64,000 nt of DNA from Cristatella mucedo. Taxonomy: Eukaryota; Bryozoa; Phylactolaemata; Cristatellidae. The notes under the pieces are model-generated. The model saw only the letters and a list, made by a program, of their open reading frames with translations. It had not been told where the DNA came from and made no database searches. This document shows positions 47,401-56,336 of this stretch, in pieces; the first letter of the stretch is position 1, and every line of letters begins with the position of its first letter. The translations under genes and the position numbers were made by a program. The DNA lies in NCBI GenBank assembly GCA_009760855.2, contig WPIO01000022.1:1415001-1479000 (forward strand). Reading direction: 5' to 3'.

Positions 47401-48435
47401 ACTGCTGCTACTGCTACTGCTGCTGCTGCAGACATGTCACTGCTGGCGAAGTTACCAGATGCATTCCCACAGACTTCATACATGTGCCATTCGGTAACAG
47501 CAGCCGTTGGCTTTTCAAGTGCCTCACCCTGGCTATTGGCATCAGCTAGCTACAACTTGTTGAGAGAGCAGCCAGGTCGGCTAGATCCTGACATGCCGAC
47601 GGCACGGTGGCCACACCGGTAGACATCTGCTAGCTAACCGGCACAAATTAGTGTCAGACAAAGCACGATCGCGAATGAAACTGCCTGGCAGTCACGGATT
47701 CAGGCTCGAATCACTGTGGCCAGGCCTAGAGCGACCAACTGACCGATGAATGTCACTCCACTGCAGCTGCTTGTTGGTATTCTTGCTATAGCCGCGATTG
47801 GGATAAGCCTAAACGCGAAAGCCCGGTGGGCCTCCCATATGAAAACTCTGTAGGGCTGCTAGACGCCGGCTAGAAAGGGGAGAGCATCTGATGGCCGCGG
47901 GCGTCACGAATTCTCGGCAGCACGTGTGACCGAAACCCTGCAGCTGAATGCCTGCAGGGCGAGCCCCGCCCAGCAAGATCAGGATCAGTCGTAAAAAGCT
48001 GTAAGATATGCTGAGCGGTCTTGTTCTGTGACACATTCACAAACTCGTCGACGCACCTCGGCAACCCAGTACTTCGGCTGCCGCTGGTCCATCGCTCGTT
48101 GGTGGTCCGATCGGGGGGGGGGGGGGGGGGGGGGGGGGGCCGAAAGTGGGAGCGATCAGGAGACGGTGCACAGCGCCCGGCACTTACACCAACGCTGGGA
48201 ATGCGGGTCTGAGGTCGGCGGGTTTGAGGCGTGCCCGCACAGAATCGCCTCCCAGCTACGCGAGGGTCCAGAGATCTCTTTAGCGGCGCCACGGGGGGGG
48301 GGGGGGGGTGGGGGGGGTGGGGCTACGCGGGCAAAGCTTACCGGCAGTTCGGCCGCCAGACACCGCTTGGCCTTGGGCAAGCAGCAGTAGCGACGAAAGA
48401 ATGACCGGAAGTGCTCTAACCACGGCCGTCTCCAT
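35088..48435 (-). CDS. ACP5: Tartrate-resistant (purple) acid phosphatase type 5, six exons
   Basis: Purple acid phosphatases hydrolyse phosphomonoesters at a binuclear Fe-Fe/Zn site, in lysosomes or secreted. Deduced exons, in gene order: 48435-48342, 46811-46618, 44772-44648, 39240-39040, 37075-36928 and 35333-35088. They join in phase to 336 codons (335 aa; human about 325). Residues 1-27 look like a signal peptide ([15 protein letters not shown]). All seven metal ligands are visible: Asp42 (GDWGG), Asp80 and Tyr83 (GDNFYF), Asn118 (GNHDH), His214 (AGHYPVYS), and His249 and His251 (CGHDHN). Asn144 (NYT) is a possible glycosylation site. The C-terminus has LGGFAYVEM, while the usual GAGNF-like loop reads GAAAF. 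All introns are GT-AG; the exon 4 donor (CAG/GTCAGC) is weak and the exon 5 acceptor (TTTTATAG/T) was chosen by phase. Introns are full of LINE and SINE copies. Confidence 0.92.
35705..35805 (-). mobile_element. LINE-A 3' tail fragment in phosphatase intron 5
   Basis: Plus-strand AAGCGCCCTCGGAGAACTTA, ATCTCTTTCTAGGCGCTTTA, then CATTTGCTGCAAAGGGAAAT, is the complement of the LINE-A stem-loop and adjacent untranslated region. It has the same orientation as the host gene. Confidence 0.88.
37265..37415 (+). mobile_element. SINE-A copy in phosphatase intron 4
   Basis: An A-box-like GAGTTTGGCCAAGGTATATG, a B box GTGGGCTCGATGCCAGAGA, and a tail (GTGAAAAGCATAGATATATT, CTTAGGGCCCTTTGCAAATT) that aligns by position with the SINE-A tail but is diverged. 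It is the opposite orientation to the host gene and directly precedes a LINE-A copy. Confidence 0.55.
37405..38160 (-). mobile_element. LINE-A copy interrupted by SINE-B
   Basis: The minus strand holds the 3' untranslated region and C-terminal coding part of LINE-A. Plus-strand landmarks are CTTCTTTTCAAGTATCG (37577), GGGAGCCAGTGCAGGTCAGT (37807) and GAGTTTTGCACCAAGTGTAA (37890). Homology resumes after the SINE at 38106 with GAGCAGTGAGTTACATAAGT and GGGATGTCACAAATGG. Confidence 0.78.
37932..38102 (+). mobile_element. SINE-B copy nested in LINE-A
   Basis: The B-box-like GTCGTAGGTTTGAGTCCTGC, then GAAAGCAGAAGTGGTAGCTG and the tail AAATGAGGCGGTTGAATCGT with CTTTTACCTTTACTTTA. It shares body and tail with the copies at 4.5 and 38.65 kb, and separates two parts of one LINE-A copy. 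Confidence 0.72.
38640..38850 (+). mobile_element. SINE-B copy, diverged
   Basis: GTAGCCAACTGCAAAGGGGG, TTTGATAGCCCCAAGGCTCT and a tail AAATGAGGCTGTTTGATCAG with CCATTTACTTTC match the SINE-B body and tail. The tRNA-like head is too diverged to define boxes. Confidence 0.6.
38915..39030. repeat. CAG-rich minisatellite with 33-bp unit next to an exon
   Basis: The unit CAGGGGCAGCAACAGCAACA + GCATCAGTAGCAG-like repeats two to three times. It lies immediately inside intron 4 of the phosphatase gene, starting about 10 bp from the exon 4 donor at 39039. Confidence 0.85.
39320..39398 (+). mobile_element. LINE-A stem-loop tail only
   Basis: GCAGCAAATGTAAAGTGCCT, AGAAAGAGAATGAGTACTCT, GAGAGTGCTATGAC, then (ATT)n. 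It ends 80 bp upstream of phosphatase exon 4, antisense to that gene. Confidence 0.83.
40130..40310 (+). mobile_element. Two successive LINE-A stem-loop tails
   Basis: AAAGCACCTAGAAAGAGATT...GAGGGTGCTTTATCAAGTG with (ATTACT)n at 40134-40205, and AAGCGCCCAGAGAGAGATTG...GAGGGCACTTTATCAAGTG at 40255-40306, followed by an (AT)n run. Both lie in phosphatase intron 3 on the strand opposite the gene. Confidence 0.82.
40303..40341. repeat. (AT)n microsatellite
   Basis: AT dinucleotides with one AATA interruption, growing from the 3' end of a LINE-A tail. Confidence 0.93.
40590..40730 (-). mobile_element. LINE-A 3' tail fragment
   Basis: Plus-strand TATAGCACCCTCAGAGAAGT, ATCTCTTTCTAGTCACGTCA, then TGCTGCAAAGGAAGCTTGTC and GTTAGTGATAGCATGCAGAG, is the complement of the LINE-A 3' end. 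Confidence 0.82.
41845..42100 (-). mobile_element. LINE-A 3' fragment
   Basis: AAACTAAATCTCTGTCAGTG and GCACTTTACACATGTTGCGC are a decayed stem-loop. GTTAGTGATAGCATGCACAG, AGCTTCTTTTCAAGCATC and the words around GAGTTCCAGGCTTTGAGA follow in the LINE-A order on the minus strand. Confidence 0.7.
42105..42650 (-). mobile_element. LINE-B fragment
   Basis: AAGAATTTCGGAAGCAAGTT, AAAGTTTCTGTTGCCAACGG and CTTTGAGTGAAAGAGTAGAA, then CAGCTAATTTATTGTCC, parallel the copy at 1725-1820 (AAGAATTGTGGAAGCGAGTT, CAGCTAATTTATTGTCC). It adjoins the LINE-A fragment on its left. The right limit is uncertain. Confidence 0.65.
42700..43590. other. Intronic DNA of the phosphatase gene
   Basis: No exon, repeat family or coding similarity is visible, apart from local CAG/CTG words near 43060. 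Confidence 0.4.
43593..43627. repeat. (TA)n microsatellite
   Basis: About 17 TA units, preceded by degenerate TATACATA words from 43520. Confidence 0.95.
43655..43810 (+). mobile_element. SINE-B-like copy, diverged
   Basis: A GCCTTAGCCTAGGAGTTAAG head, TGCAATCCTGTACAGCCAAC and TTCAACCGTAGGGGGATTGC, then GAGGCTCTTTTGATGC and TAAATGTGGG, follow the word order of the SINE-B body at 38.65 kb. The tail is truncated. Confidence 0.5.
44275..44420. repeat. C run and (GA)n microsatellite
   Basis: A C-rich run at 44275-44288 and GA repeats from about 44346 to 44416 in phosphatase intron 3, 230 bp downstream (in gene terms) of exon 3. Confidence 0.93.
45437..45625 (-). mobile_element. SINE-A copy, near full length
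   Basis: On the minus strand: A-box region TAGTTTAGTCTAATGGTTAA, B box GTGAGCTCGAACCCCGTGG, then GTGAAGCACCTGAATCGAGA, TTAAGTTCTCTTAGGGAGCT and TACAAATGAATT. It keeps both pol III boxes and the LINE-like tail. The spacing between the boxes is longer than in the 15.5-kb copy because of an AT-rich insert. Confidence 0.75.
45655..45965 (+). mobile_element. LINE-A coding fragment
   Basis: IKQHIDLKV, then [17 protein letters not shown], match the C-terminal LINE-A segment (VKQRIDFKVLS, SLHSMAPAYLSDILPH). Frameshifted, and the 3' tail is absent. Confidence 0.75.
46850..46935 (+). mobile_element. LINE-B 3' tail fragment
   Basis: AAACTCTCCTACTTAACACC, CTGAGTTGCAGACAGAGATA and CATTACAATAG match the LINE-B tail. 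It lies just upstream of phosphatase exon 2. Confidence 0.72.
48113..48322. repeat. Two poly-G tracts downstream of phosphatase exon 1
   Basis: A 27-G run at 48113-48139, and a second G tract at 48292-48321 interrupted by two T residues. Both lie in intron 1; on the gene strand they are C tracts within 230 bp of exon 1. Confidence 0.93.
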
Positions 48436-48660
48436 ATCTCCACGGTAAGCGGGGCCGACCGACTACGACCAGCCGCAGCGAGCTGAATGTCAGGTCTGGA
48501 GGAGCGAGAGCGGGTCGGGGGCACTGCGGGCGGGTTCAAAGGTTTTCCGAGTCCGAGACAACAGGGATGCTGACGTAGGGCGGAGCTATCCCTGGGTGTT
48601 GGCCCCTCAGGCTGAGGGTCGCTCTGTGAACAATAGAGTATTGACATGGGACCGAAGTTA
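48436..48660 (-). promoter_or_regulatory. Probable promoter/5' UTR region of the phosphatase gene
   Basis: GC-rich sequence immediately upstream of the start codon on the minus strand. No TATA element or confident factor site was recognised, so the role is inferred from position. Confidence 0.35.
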
Positions 48661-48929
48661 ATAAAAAAAAAAACTATTGGCCCGCGAGTTTCTCAACAGC
48701 TCCACCGGTTGAAACGTAGTGTGGTAAAATTGCCATCGTCATTTGGCAAAGTCTCTCAAAAGTCCCAGAGGGGAAAGACTGCTGAGTTGGCCGTAGCCTG
48801 TTCGAGGCCTTTCGTTCATGCATCCAGGACTGTGATGAGCTTGAATACTGTGTATGAACAAGTGAAATTGCATTAAATTGACATTGTTTTGCTGGCTTAA
48901 ACGTGTACCCTAGCGTATCCGGGGCGGGC

Positions 48930-50280
48930 TACTGACATTTATTGAGCGGGTTTCAACGAGCCCGAAGGCCGGGGCCCCCCTGGAAAAGGGAATGTCAGTT
49001 TCGGCCTTCCACATCCGGGGCCGGCTCCGGCTTGAAAAACCTGCTTAGCCCCGGTTACGCAAGGGTATATAGTACTGTACTGCTCCCCCTGGTGTAGAGA
49101 GTGCAGCAGTGAGCCAGAGAGGAGTGCCAGTGCGGTTAGAGAGAACGAGCTTAAGAGCAAGCCAGGAAGCTCTAGGACCAGCGATGGCGATTCGGCCTTT
49201 AGAATTGGTCGATATCCGCGGGAGCTGCTGATTGATGTTGGCTGGCCTGTCAACCTCCGCGCTATTACTCTTTCCGAAAAGAATCGTCTGGAACCTACTC
49301 GGCATTCAAGCTGGACAGAGGTGCCCTTCCAGTGGCCTTAGTGACAGTATTAATTCTTTACCGTAATGGGCCACGGTGTCGGGCCCAATACCTCTAAGCT
49401 CTTGCCCCACTGTCTCAGCTAGGTATTTAAGAGTCGAGCGACGCTCACTCTTGGTCTTTTGTTCGGCTTCTCTCTCCGGCTTCGCTTCGACGCCGTCGTA
49501 CTCGTTTCTCTGAAAGCGAGGGAGTAGGGCGGGCTGTTCGCCGGCGATTGACGGGACGGGACGAGACAGCGCCAGGAGAATTCGCTGGACTCCACCGAAT
49601 ACGGTCGTATCGCGCCCGAGCTGGCATTTCGTGTTTCTTTTGTGCTGTGCGCGTGGCGCTCGTACGCGGTTTCGGCATAGGGATTTGCCGGTGCGAGCTC
49701 AACGTAGTTGGTGTGCGTGTGAATGATAATCCGTTGGTTCGGGCTCCTTTGTCTATTTGGGCCGTTCCCCCTAGAGATGCAGGGAGCCTCGGTGTGGAGA
49801 CGTGTTTCCTCCGCTTGAGTTGGCGTATGTGGGGTATTCCTGCCGCAAGGTGGAAGTGGAGTCCTAGTTCTCCAGTCAGGGTTTAGGCTCCGGTTCAGGC
49901 TCCGTCTATTTGGGTCGTACCCCACTATATATGCGTAAGTAGCCTAAGTGTGGAGACGCGTTTCCTCCGCAAGAGTGCTTTAGCTGTCGAGAGCGTGCGA
50001 GGAGTGTGGAGATAAAACTGAGCTAGACGCGCAGCGACTTTGTGCGCTTGCGAATAAAGCTCAGTACAATCCCCAATGTGTGTGTCTTGCTTTCCAACTC
50101 ACGCCGCGGACTCACGAACCCCATTAGTAATGGTAAGAAGGTCAGCGCCAGAAACGCTCGTTTCGTGGCGGCCAGCTTCTTGCGCGTAGGCGCGCACCGA
50201 AAGGCTTTAGGCGCTAGGTTACGCCGCTAAGTAAGCACCAGGTCAAGCCTACTCCGCCGAGCCTTCGGCGTTACAAGAGT
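48930..50280. other. Unclassified GC-rich segment, possibly LTR-derived
   Basis: The block has TATTTAAGAG near 49421 and TATATATG near 49925, AATAAAG at 50053, and an imperfect internal duplication (about 49741-49819 and 49897-49977, both containing GTCTATTTGGG and GTGTGGAGACG). TATA-like and polyadenylation-like words in this order could mean a solo LTR. No second LTR, terminal repeat or target duplication was seen. A 168-codon minus frame (49419-49925) is low-complexity. Confidence 0.3.
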
Positions 50281-50299
50281 AAGGGAGTCGTGGTGGGAA

Positions 50300-51350
50300 T
50301 AGGTTAACCCCTAGTTTCAGCTACAAATGTATAGTTTGCAACATAGTGCTGCCTGAGCAAACAAACTAGACACGATAATGCCAGGCGCAACATTCCCGGA
50401 ACGTACCAGAGCTGCCACCTACCGGTGCAATCTATTCAGCTTTGTCCACCAGCGCTAGCGACTCTAATTGGAAATGTGGAAACTTAAGAACTCGCAAAAT
50501 TTTCCAGTAAGTAAATTAGCGGTATGAGAGCTTGGGTGCCCAAGACTAGGCTAGGTCCGAAGTAACACAATTTGTTTTTCAGTCACTGCCTGCAAACACG
50601 TGCGGCATTCTTCGACAATTCTGGAACTTGTTCCCGTAGTGTCGGATCAGTTTTTAAAACGATCGCTTTATTAAAGTTTCAAATAATTGATTGCCAATCT
50701 AGCCAAGCATGGAAACGTGTTCTAATAAAGCACCTGAGAGTTTTGGTAAGAGTATCGCACTTCTACGCAAGAAGTAATAATTTTAACAGCTAGTTGATAT
50801 ACCACCTTAAGTAAGCTAAATCTCCGGCTGCTATCGAACTTGTTGCAAGAGATACACTATCCAATATTTCACAGCATGCAACATATGATTCCTAAATAAG
50901 CATGCAGAATGTTAAAAGTATCATGGCTAGGCCAGCATACTGAATCAAACAAGTGGACACCTACGGCCACCGGTTATTAGGACACTTTGCTAGAAAATAC
51001 ACTGGATCATGCACTGGTAAGCACGCAAAAATAACAAGTTCAGTGAGAAAGGCTAAGGAGCGGCTGAACGGATCACGTTCGTCTTTAGCTGAGGCTTAAA
51101 TGATTCAAGGTCAATGCCGCTATTTAAATGACGCCATTTTATTTTTGTTTATTTTGTTTTTTTTTCAATTTTATTTTATTCATTGTGACTGCGCCTTTTA
51201 CTTTACTTTCATTCTTTGCCCATACAAAACCGTGGCCGAAAGGAAGTTCCAGACTTGCAATATGAGAGTGCACCTACTGGCAGAAGTATGGATCGCTAAA
51301 ATATTTCAATTTAGTTCGAGGGATGGTAAAATGCTGAGATACTGAAGAGC
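50300..51350. other. AT-rich intergenic DNA, nothing recognised
   Basis: No open frame with similarity and no defined repeat, apart from a T-rich stretch at 51128-51180. Confidence 0.4.
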
Positions 51351-51359
51351 TGGTGGTGC

Positions 51360-52270
51360 GATAGCACTGACTGTATGACCAAGGAGGGCGGATAAGTAGG
51401 TAGGTGCAAGCGAGTGTAGTTATCTATGAGCCATATTTAGGACCTCGAAGAAATCGGTTCAATGCTTGATTAGAAGGCAGTGAAGCTTAGATAGAAGCGA
51501 TTCGATGTTGCAGTTACGCAGTTGCTCACAGACTGGGAGCTGGGAGCGGCTGGGTTGTGAAGCAGTTGCAGACAATCACGAGCATAGGCCGGGAGTCCTT
51601 AAAGAAGAGATTTTTAGTAATATAAACGCATTGTCAAAAAAGCGTGAACTAGTTTTGCTGCTAAACTTTTGTGCAAGTAGGGCCTGATTAAAGCGCTGTT
51701 CCTTAACTGAAAGTAAGTCGACTTTTGACAGTGACGGCGATATGCTTATCCAATAACAATTCGTTTTTGAACAGGACAGCCTCAGATTATGGGCAGAAGC
51801 TTCGGAACTAATTGCTAGATGAACATATCTTGCGGGTGACTTGTTCTACTTTTCGGGTTACTCTAGGTTTGCCTAAAATATTAGTTTGGTCTTATCATCG
51901 TTAAGTTGTAGAAAGTTAGTTGCCATTAAATTGTGAAGGTCTTAAGCGCAGGCTAACAAAAATTGAGAAATTTCGATGAGAACCAAGGCTTAGAGGAGCA
52001 GAATGAATAGAAGAGATTGGTATCGTTGGTGTAGACATGAAAGCCAAGATCGTGTCTGTCATCGACATTGGCCGGATGAAGAGTACAGTTAGTGAAAAGA
52101 AAGGACCTCAGACCAAACTCTGGGGTACCCTGTACTTTAAGGGCTTCCTAGATGACCGATGGCAATTTAAACTATACTCTTACACAATCTACACTGTCAC
52201 TGAGGTAGGATCTAACCTAGTTAAACACTGTGCCAGTCATTAAAGGCATTTGGAGAGGCGCAGCAGAGGA
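51360..52270 (-). mobile_element. LINE-A coding fragment, strongly decayed
   Basis: On the plus strand, GTGAAAAGAAAGGACC...GGGGTACCCTGTA...GGCTTCCTAGATGACCGATG parallels the better copy at 58570-58640. Farther left, CATCGTTAAGTTGTAGAAAG and related words follow the same order. It reads as minus-strand reverse transcriptase debris without a usable frame. Confidence 0.6.
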
Positions 52271-52567
52271 ATCTTATTGTCAGCAGTTTTTTTAATGCTG
52301 CTCATAGATCTGGGAGTACGAGCAGAGAGGCTACACTGATCAGAATTGTTCAGAATGTCACCGTAAACCTGAATCCGAGAAGTTGCTTTAAACGGTTAGC
52401 TCCGGGTATTGATTGGAACTTATTAGCAACACGTAATAAGTTAATATAATGGCTGAGTGTCAGGCAGGTTTGAAGCTGACCTATCTCTCATAGAACGGTA
52501 TTTTTGAGGCTCAGATTGTATGGCCGATGCACGCAGAGAAATACTTGCCCTAGACTCCCAACGAGAA

Positions 52568-52633
52568 CAGTGCCTAGAAAGTGATTGAGTTCTCAGATGG
52601 CGCTTTATCAAGTGCATTATTATTATTTTTATT
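52568..52633 (+). mobile_element. LINE-A stem-loop tail only
   Basis: CAGTGCCTAGAAAGTGATTG, AGTTCTCAGATGGCGCTTTA and TCAAGTGCATTATTATTATT. Confidence 0.82.
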
Positions 52634-52964
52634 AACGTAACGCATAGTTGTTTCCTTCAGGCATTCTCGTGTCCACTCTACTGGCTAGGCCCAAGAATGA
52701 AACTGCGTAGCCCCGGCTAATCAATTCAAAATTGGACAAAGAACGGTTAAAATAGATTTCATTAAGATAAAGCAGCGTTCGTCACTCCCTACGAGACTTA
52801 AGGCCTTTTGTATTGGACCAGCAGCTTTTAAGTTGCGAAAGATGACGTCATATGGGGCTTAGCACAACATGGTGAAGGATCTAACGCTCACGCTTTAAGT
52901 AGGCCCTCAGGCTAGCCGTCTAACGTCCAGTAATAGCGATTGAAATAACTAGTATGCATTAGAC

Positions 52965-53430
52965 AGTCTCACTTAAAAAACTAAATCTCTTTCTAGGCAA
53001 AGCAGATGCTTGAAAGAATACATGCTGACTGTTTTGTAGTAATAAGCCCAGGAGCCAGCAGGCAAAAAAGAATTTTCTAGGGCACAGCAGATGGTGCGAA
53101 GAGCAGGTGGGATTTTATCCTCTTTTAAAACTCCTTCAAATCAAAGGAATTTGAGACATCCGTCATTAGTAATTTCCGGGCTTTGAGAGCACACGAACTA
53201 AACGAACGGTCGCCAAGGAATTTGAGATAGGTAAGAGGCACAGCTAGACGATTTCAGTCGAAAGAGCCTACGGTACGACGCCTAGCCTAATTAGGAAGTA
53301 GTTCTTTCGGATAGGTAGACCGGAACAAGAGAGCGAAGGGACGTAAAATGAGAGTGACTAAGCCTTGAAGTCGATACCACTTTTAACTGAATAGCCAGAT
53401 GGCGTACATCTCTTACAGAAGATTTTCTGC
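52965..53430 (-). mobile_element. LINE-A 3' fragment
   Basis: AAACTAAATCTCTTTCTAGG (stem-loop half), then GGGCTTTGAGAGCACACGAA, AACGGTCGCCAAGGAATTTG, TCTTTCGGATAGGTAGACCG and GCCTTGAAGTCGATACC, keep the LINE-A minus-strand order, with decay. Confidence 0.75.
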
Positions 53431-53434
53431 CTGA

Positions 53435-54330
53435 GCATAGAGCTGGCCATTTTGAAATCCGATTCGAGTTTTGGCCTTGAAGTGAGCTGAGTTGTTCGGC
53501 TGGTGCTGCGAATCTGTCGTCTCTCCTTAGCTTTGACGTTGACCGTCATACGTAAGCACGTGGCCTTGTTATACTGAGCATTATATGGGCTTATATGTAA
53601 GCACTATATTATTGTTGCCGCCTGCTTTATGCCCGGCTTTCTAATAAGAAATTAAGTGGCGCGGCTGTTCGGGCTGCATCCCTATTCACCAAACTAATCA
53701 TTACTGAGCATCTACTTATGGCAGAGTGGTTACTGTCATTGACTGTAAAACTGGCGTCCCTTTTAAATGTCTCAAGACACTGTCTTGGATAGCTTTAATT
53801 AGACATTACCGGGATATTCTCTGTTATTTAGAGAGGAGGTAGTACTACTCTTACGAGAGGTCAGAGGCTAGGAGGTCATGGTCATATATGGGCGCTCTTT
53901 GCTGCTGTCGTGCACTGCTACAGTCGGCATAACTTCGCCTATCGGTGGAGGAACTTCGACTCACTAGCCGTTCAGTGGCACCAGCTCCACCTAGTATTTG
54001 TCACACATCTGCAAAGACCAGAACCTTTGCTAGCGTTGCGCTTGATGCGAAGGACATTGACTTTGACAGCTGCTAAAGAGCGTCGTTACAGCACGCACAG
54101 CGTATACTCACCAGCATAGAACGGCTAGAAATAAAATCCCATTTAAACAACGTGATGGAAGATACATGTTGTCGCTTCACAATAATTTTGAAATTGAAAT
54201 CTCCACAGTTTAGAACCCAATGAGCAAACGTAAATCGTCAGCAAGCTTGGCACAATATAGGAGACGGCTGACTTAATTCTTAAGACGCCGATAGGACATG
54301 GGAAGGTGAAGGTGAAGCAAGAGTGATCGC
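53435..54330. other. Intergenic DNA, nothing recognised
   Basis: Short frames only. No repeat family was identified. Confidence 0.35.
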
Positions 54331-54499
54331 TCTGATTGGACTTTTGGTCTGAGTGGAGGATTTCAGTGCTCTGGCAAACCTCGGCTGCGCTTTCCTTTTC
54401 TCATCAGTCGATGACCCTCAGCTGCATCCGTGGGTTGATCATTCCGATACAGCCTCGCTCCTCAACTGACTCTCACTCACTTCCGTTGACGTTCACGCC

Positions 54500-55330
54500 T
54501 GCATCGACGACAATCATACTTGGATGGACGCTAACTAACTACCTGATGTTTAACGAAGACGAAGCGAGCTTACTAACTATATGCAAGCCTATTGTCACCT
54601 TCAGATTGATGGATCTCATCTTCAAGGTTAGCTAGTTCATCAAAACATTGCTTCCGTGAAGTCTACCTAAACTCAGAGCGAGCTACACTAAAACGACCTG
54701 CCGCTTATGAGCGACAGCCTCAATAGGCTGTCGAAGTCAATCTTCAGCTGAGGAAAACTGCTAAAATAAGGGCCCATTTACACAAGAATACTACGGCCAA
54801 ATTAGTTCGCGGGTATATGAAATTTCGTCTACAGTACTTCGATTTGTTTTATTCCAGACTTGCCGCCTGTGCCCAGAATCGCCTAAAGCTGGTGCAGAAC
54901 TCAGCAGCAGCTTGTTTGATCTGTCGTCAACTACGCAGCAGCTCCCTCATCAATTCACTTCTGTCTGAGCTTCGCTGGCTCCTTGTCAAACATCGAATCG
55001 GCTTCAAGGTTCTCTCACTTTCGCCTACAGCCCACTTCATTATTTTTCGCCAGCCTATCTATCTGACTTTCTTGCTTTACCAAAGTGTTCTCATAACAAG
55101 CGCCTCTCGGCTTCAGTCTTCTCACCGTCACACGCCGATCGGGCCTTCGGTTCATTTGCCCAACAAGTCTCGGATCACTCTTTTACTTTCTATCACCACC
55201 TGCATTGATCTTGCATCATTTAGGTCTCAGCTAGATGCATCTGTTCCGCTCAGATTTCCTTACACAACATAAAACTTTCCTCTACAGTATACGAACTTTT
55301 CCGGCTTATCTGTGCACGATTCAAAGGCTT
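54500..55330 (+). mobile_element. Diverged LINE-A-like reverse transcriptase remnant
   Basis: LMFNEDEASLLTICKPIV, HKNTTAKLVRGYMKFRLQYF, NRLKLVQNSAAACLICRQLR and LLVKHRIGFKVLSLSPTAH follow the same order as the LINE-A C-terminal region, but with much lower identity. It may be an old copy or a sister family. Frames are shifted. Confidence 0.7.
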
Positions 55331-55449
55331 TTACTAAACAGGGATCCTTGTAACCAGTGACCCGGAGTGTATTTATGTGTTTTGCTTGTCTTAGCATGAT
55401 ACTTGTCTGCTTTTGCATGCATGTCTAAGCACAATGCCATGCTTTTCAC

Positions 55450-55575
55450 TCGCCCCGGGATCAAGATCATGGGTCAAGGTCGTGGGCCGAGGTCGTGGGA
55501 TCCAGCCCCGAGGCATATGTGAAGTGCCTGAATAAAGATTAAGCTCTCTGAGGGGGCTATACAAATTAATGAATT
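55450..55575 (+). mobile_element. SINE-A copy, 5'-truncated
   Basis: A B-box-like GTGGGATCCAGCCCCGAGG is followed by ATGTGAAGTGCCTGAATAAA, GATTAAGCTCTCTGAGGGGG and CTATACAAATTAATG. The tail is the closest of all SINE-A copies to the LINE-A stem-loop. No A box is visible upstream, where a GTCGTGGG-containing repeat occurs. Confidence 0.68.
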
Positions 55576-55724
55576 ATATATTTGTTAGTACTTCTCTTGC
55601 GATTGAAGTTTTTTAAATACCCCGAAGCGATATATAGCTCTCTCTCAGGGTGCTGAGCAAAAGTCTTCTTAGTATTAGTTTTTATTATTCAGTAGTGTGA
55701 AAGCAGTTTTTTGCCTTGCATTCT

Positions 55725-56336
55725 GCATCCGATTAAAACCTGTCCAGTGAGACCTGTGGCATCCTGCCTTGCAGAATGCTTCTGAAATGAGTAAGGCAAG
55801 TGACATCAAATAGCTCCGCTGCAAGCTCAGTTGCAAAGTTTTTTGGGTGTTTCTTTTGAACAGAGTCTGAAGTTTCTCACACGCTAAAAATTCTTAGGTT
55901 TATCTCACTTGTAGAGATACCATCCTCCGCGTCTCCTATTTTCTGCAAAATCTTCTGCTGCTGCGTCCGTAGCTCCTTTAGCTCCCTCGCTGTTAGTTCC
56001 TCCTCGGAGTTCGCGCCTCGATGAGCTCTTCGATATCACCCGCATACATATCCAGGCCCATGAAATTGCCGAGGGCTACAATCTCGTCTACCATTGCTGC
56101 TTCGGGTTCGTGTTTTAAAAATCCATTTCAGGTACAACCTCAGGTCACAGATTCTTCCATGCCGAGGTCAAGGTCCTCTTTGTAACATGCTCCCTAATTG
56201 ATAATTCTGAAGCATATCACAATGTTATAGTTGTCCTTCCAGAACCCTTGAAGGTGAGGTTTGTGCTCTCCGTCACCTCAAAGCAGCGGCAGAACAAGTG
56301 CTTTGTGAAGAGCTTCTTGAGATTTAAAATCACCTG
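55725..56336 (-). pseudogene. Tigger transposase, C-terminal part
   Basis: Pieces on the minus strand, from the LINE insertion outwards: NLKKLFTKHLFCRCFEVTES, FWKDNYNIVICFRIIN, HEPEAAMVDEIVALGNF, GDIEELIEA, EELTARELKELRTQQQKILQ, KKHPKNFATELAAELF and QVSLDRF near 55735. These are the C-terminal blocks of Tigger/CENPB-type transposases in the expected order. Stops and shifts occur between most blocks. The last block resembles the C-terminal QxxLxxF-type end common in Tigger proteins. Confidence 0.84.

Noticed and set aside
49419-49925. 168-codon minus-strand frame
   Set aside because: Pro/Arg/Thr-rich, without a domain, inside a block with internal duplication. No splice or similarity support.
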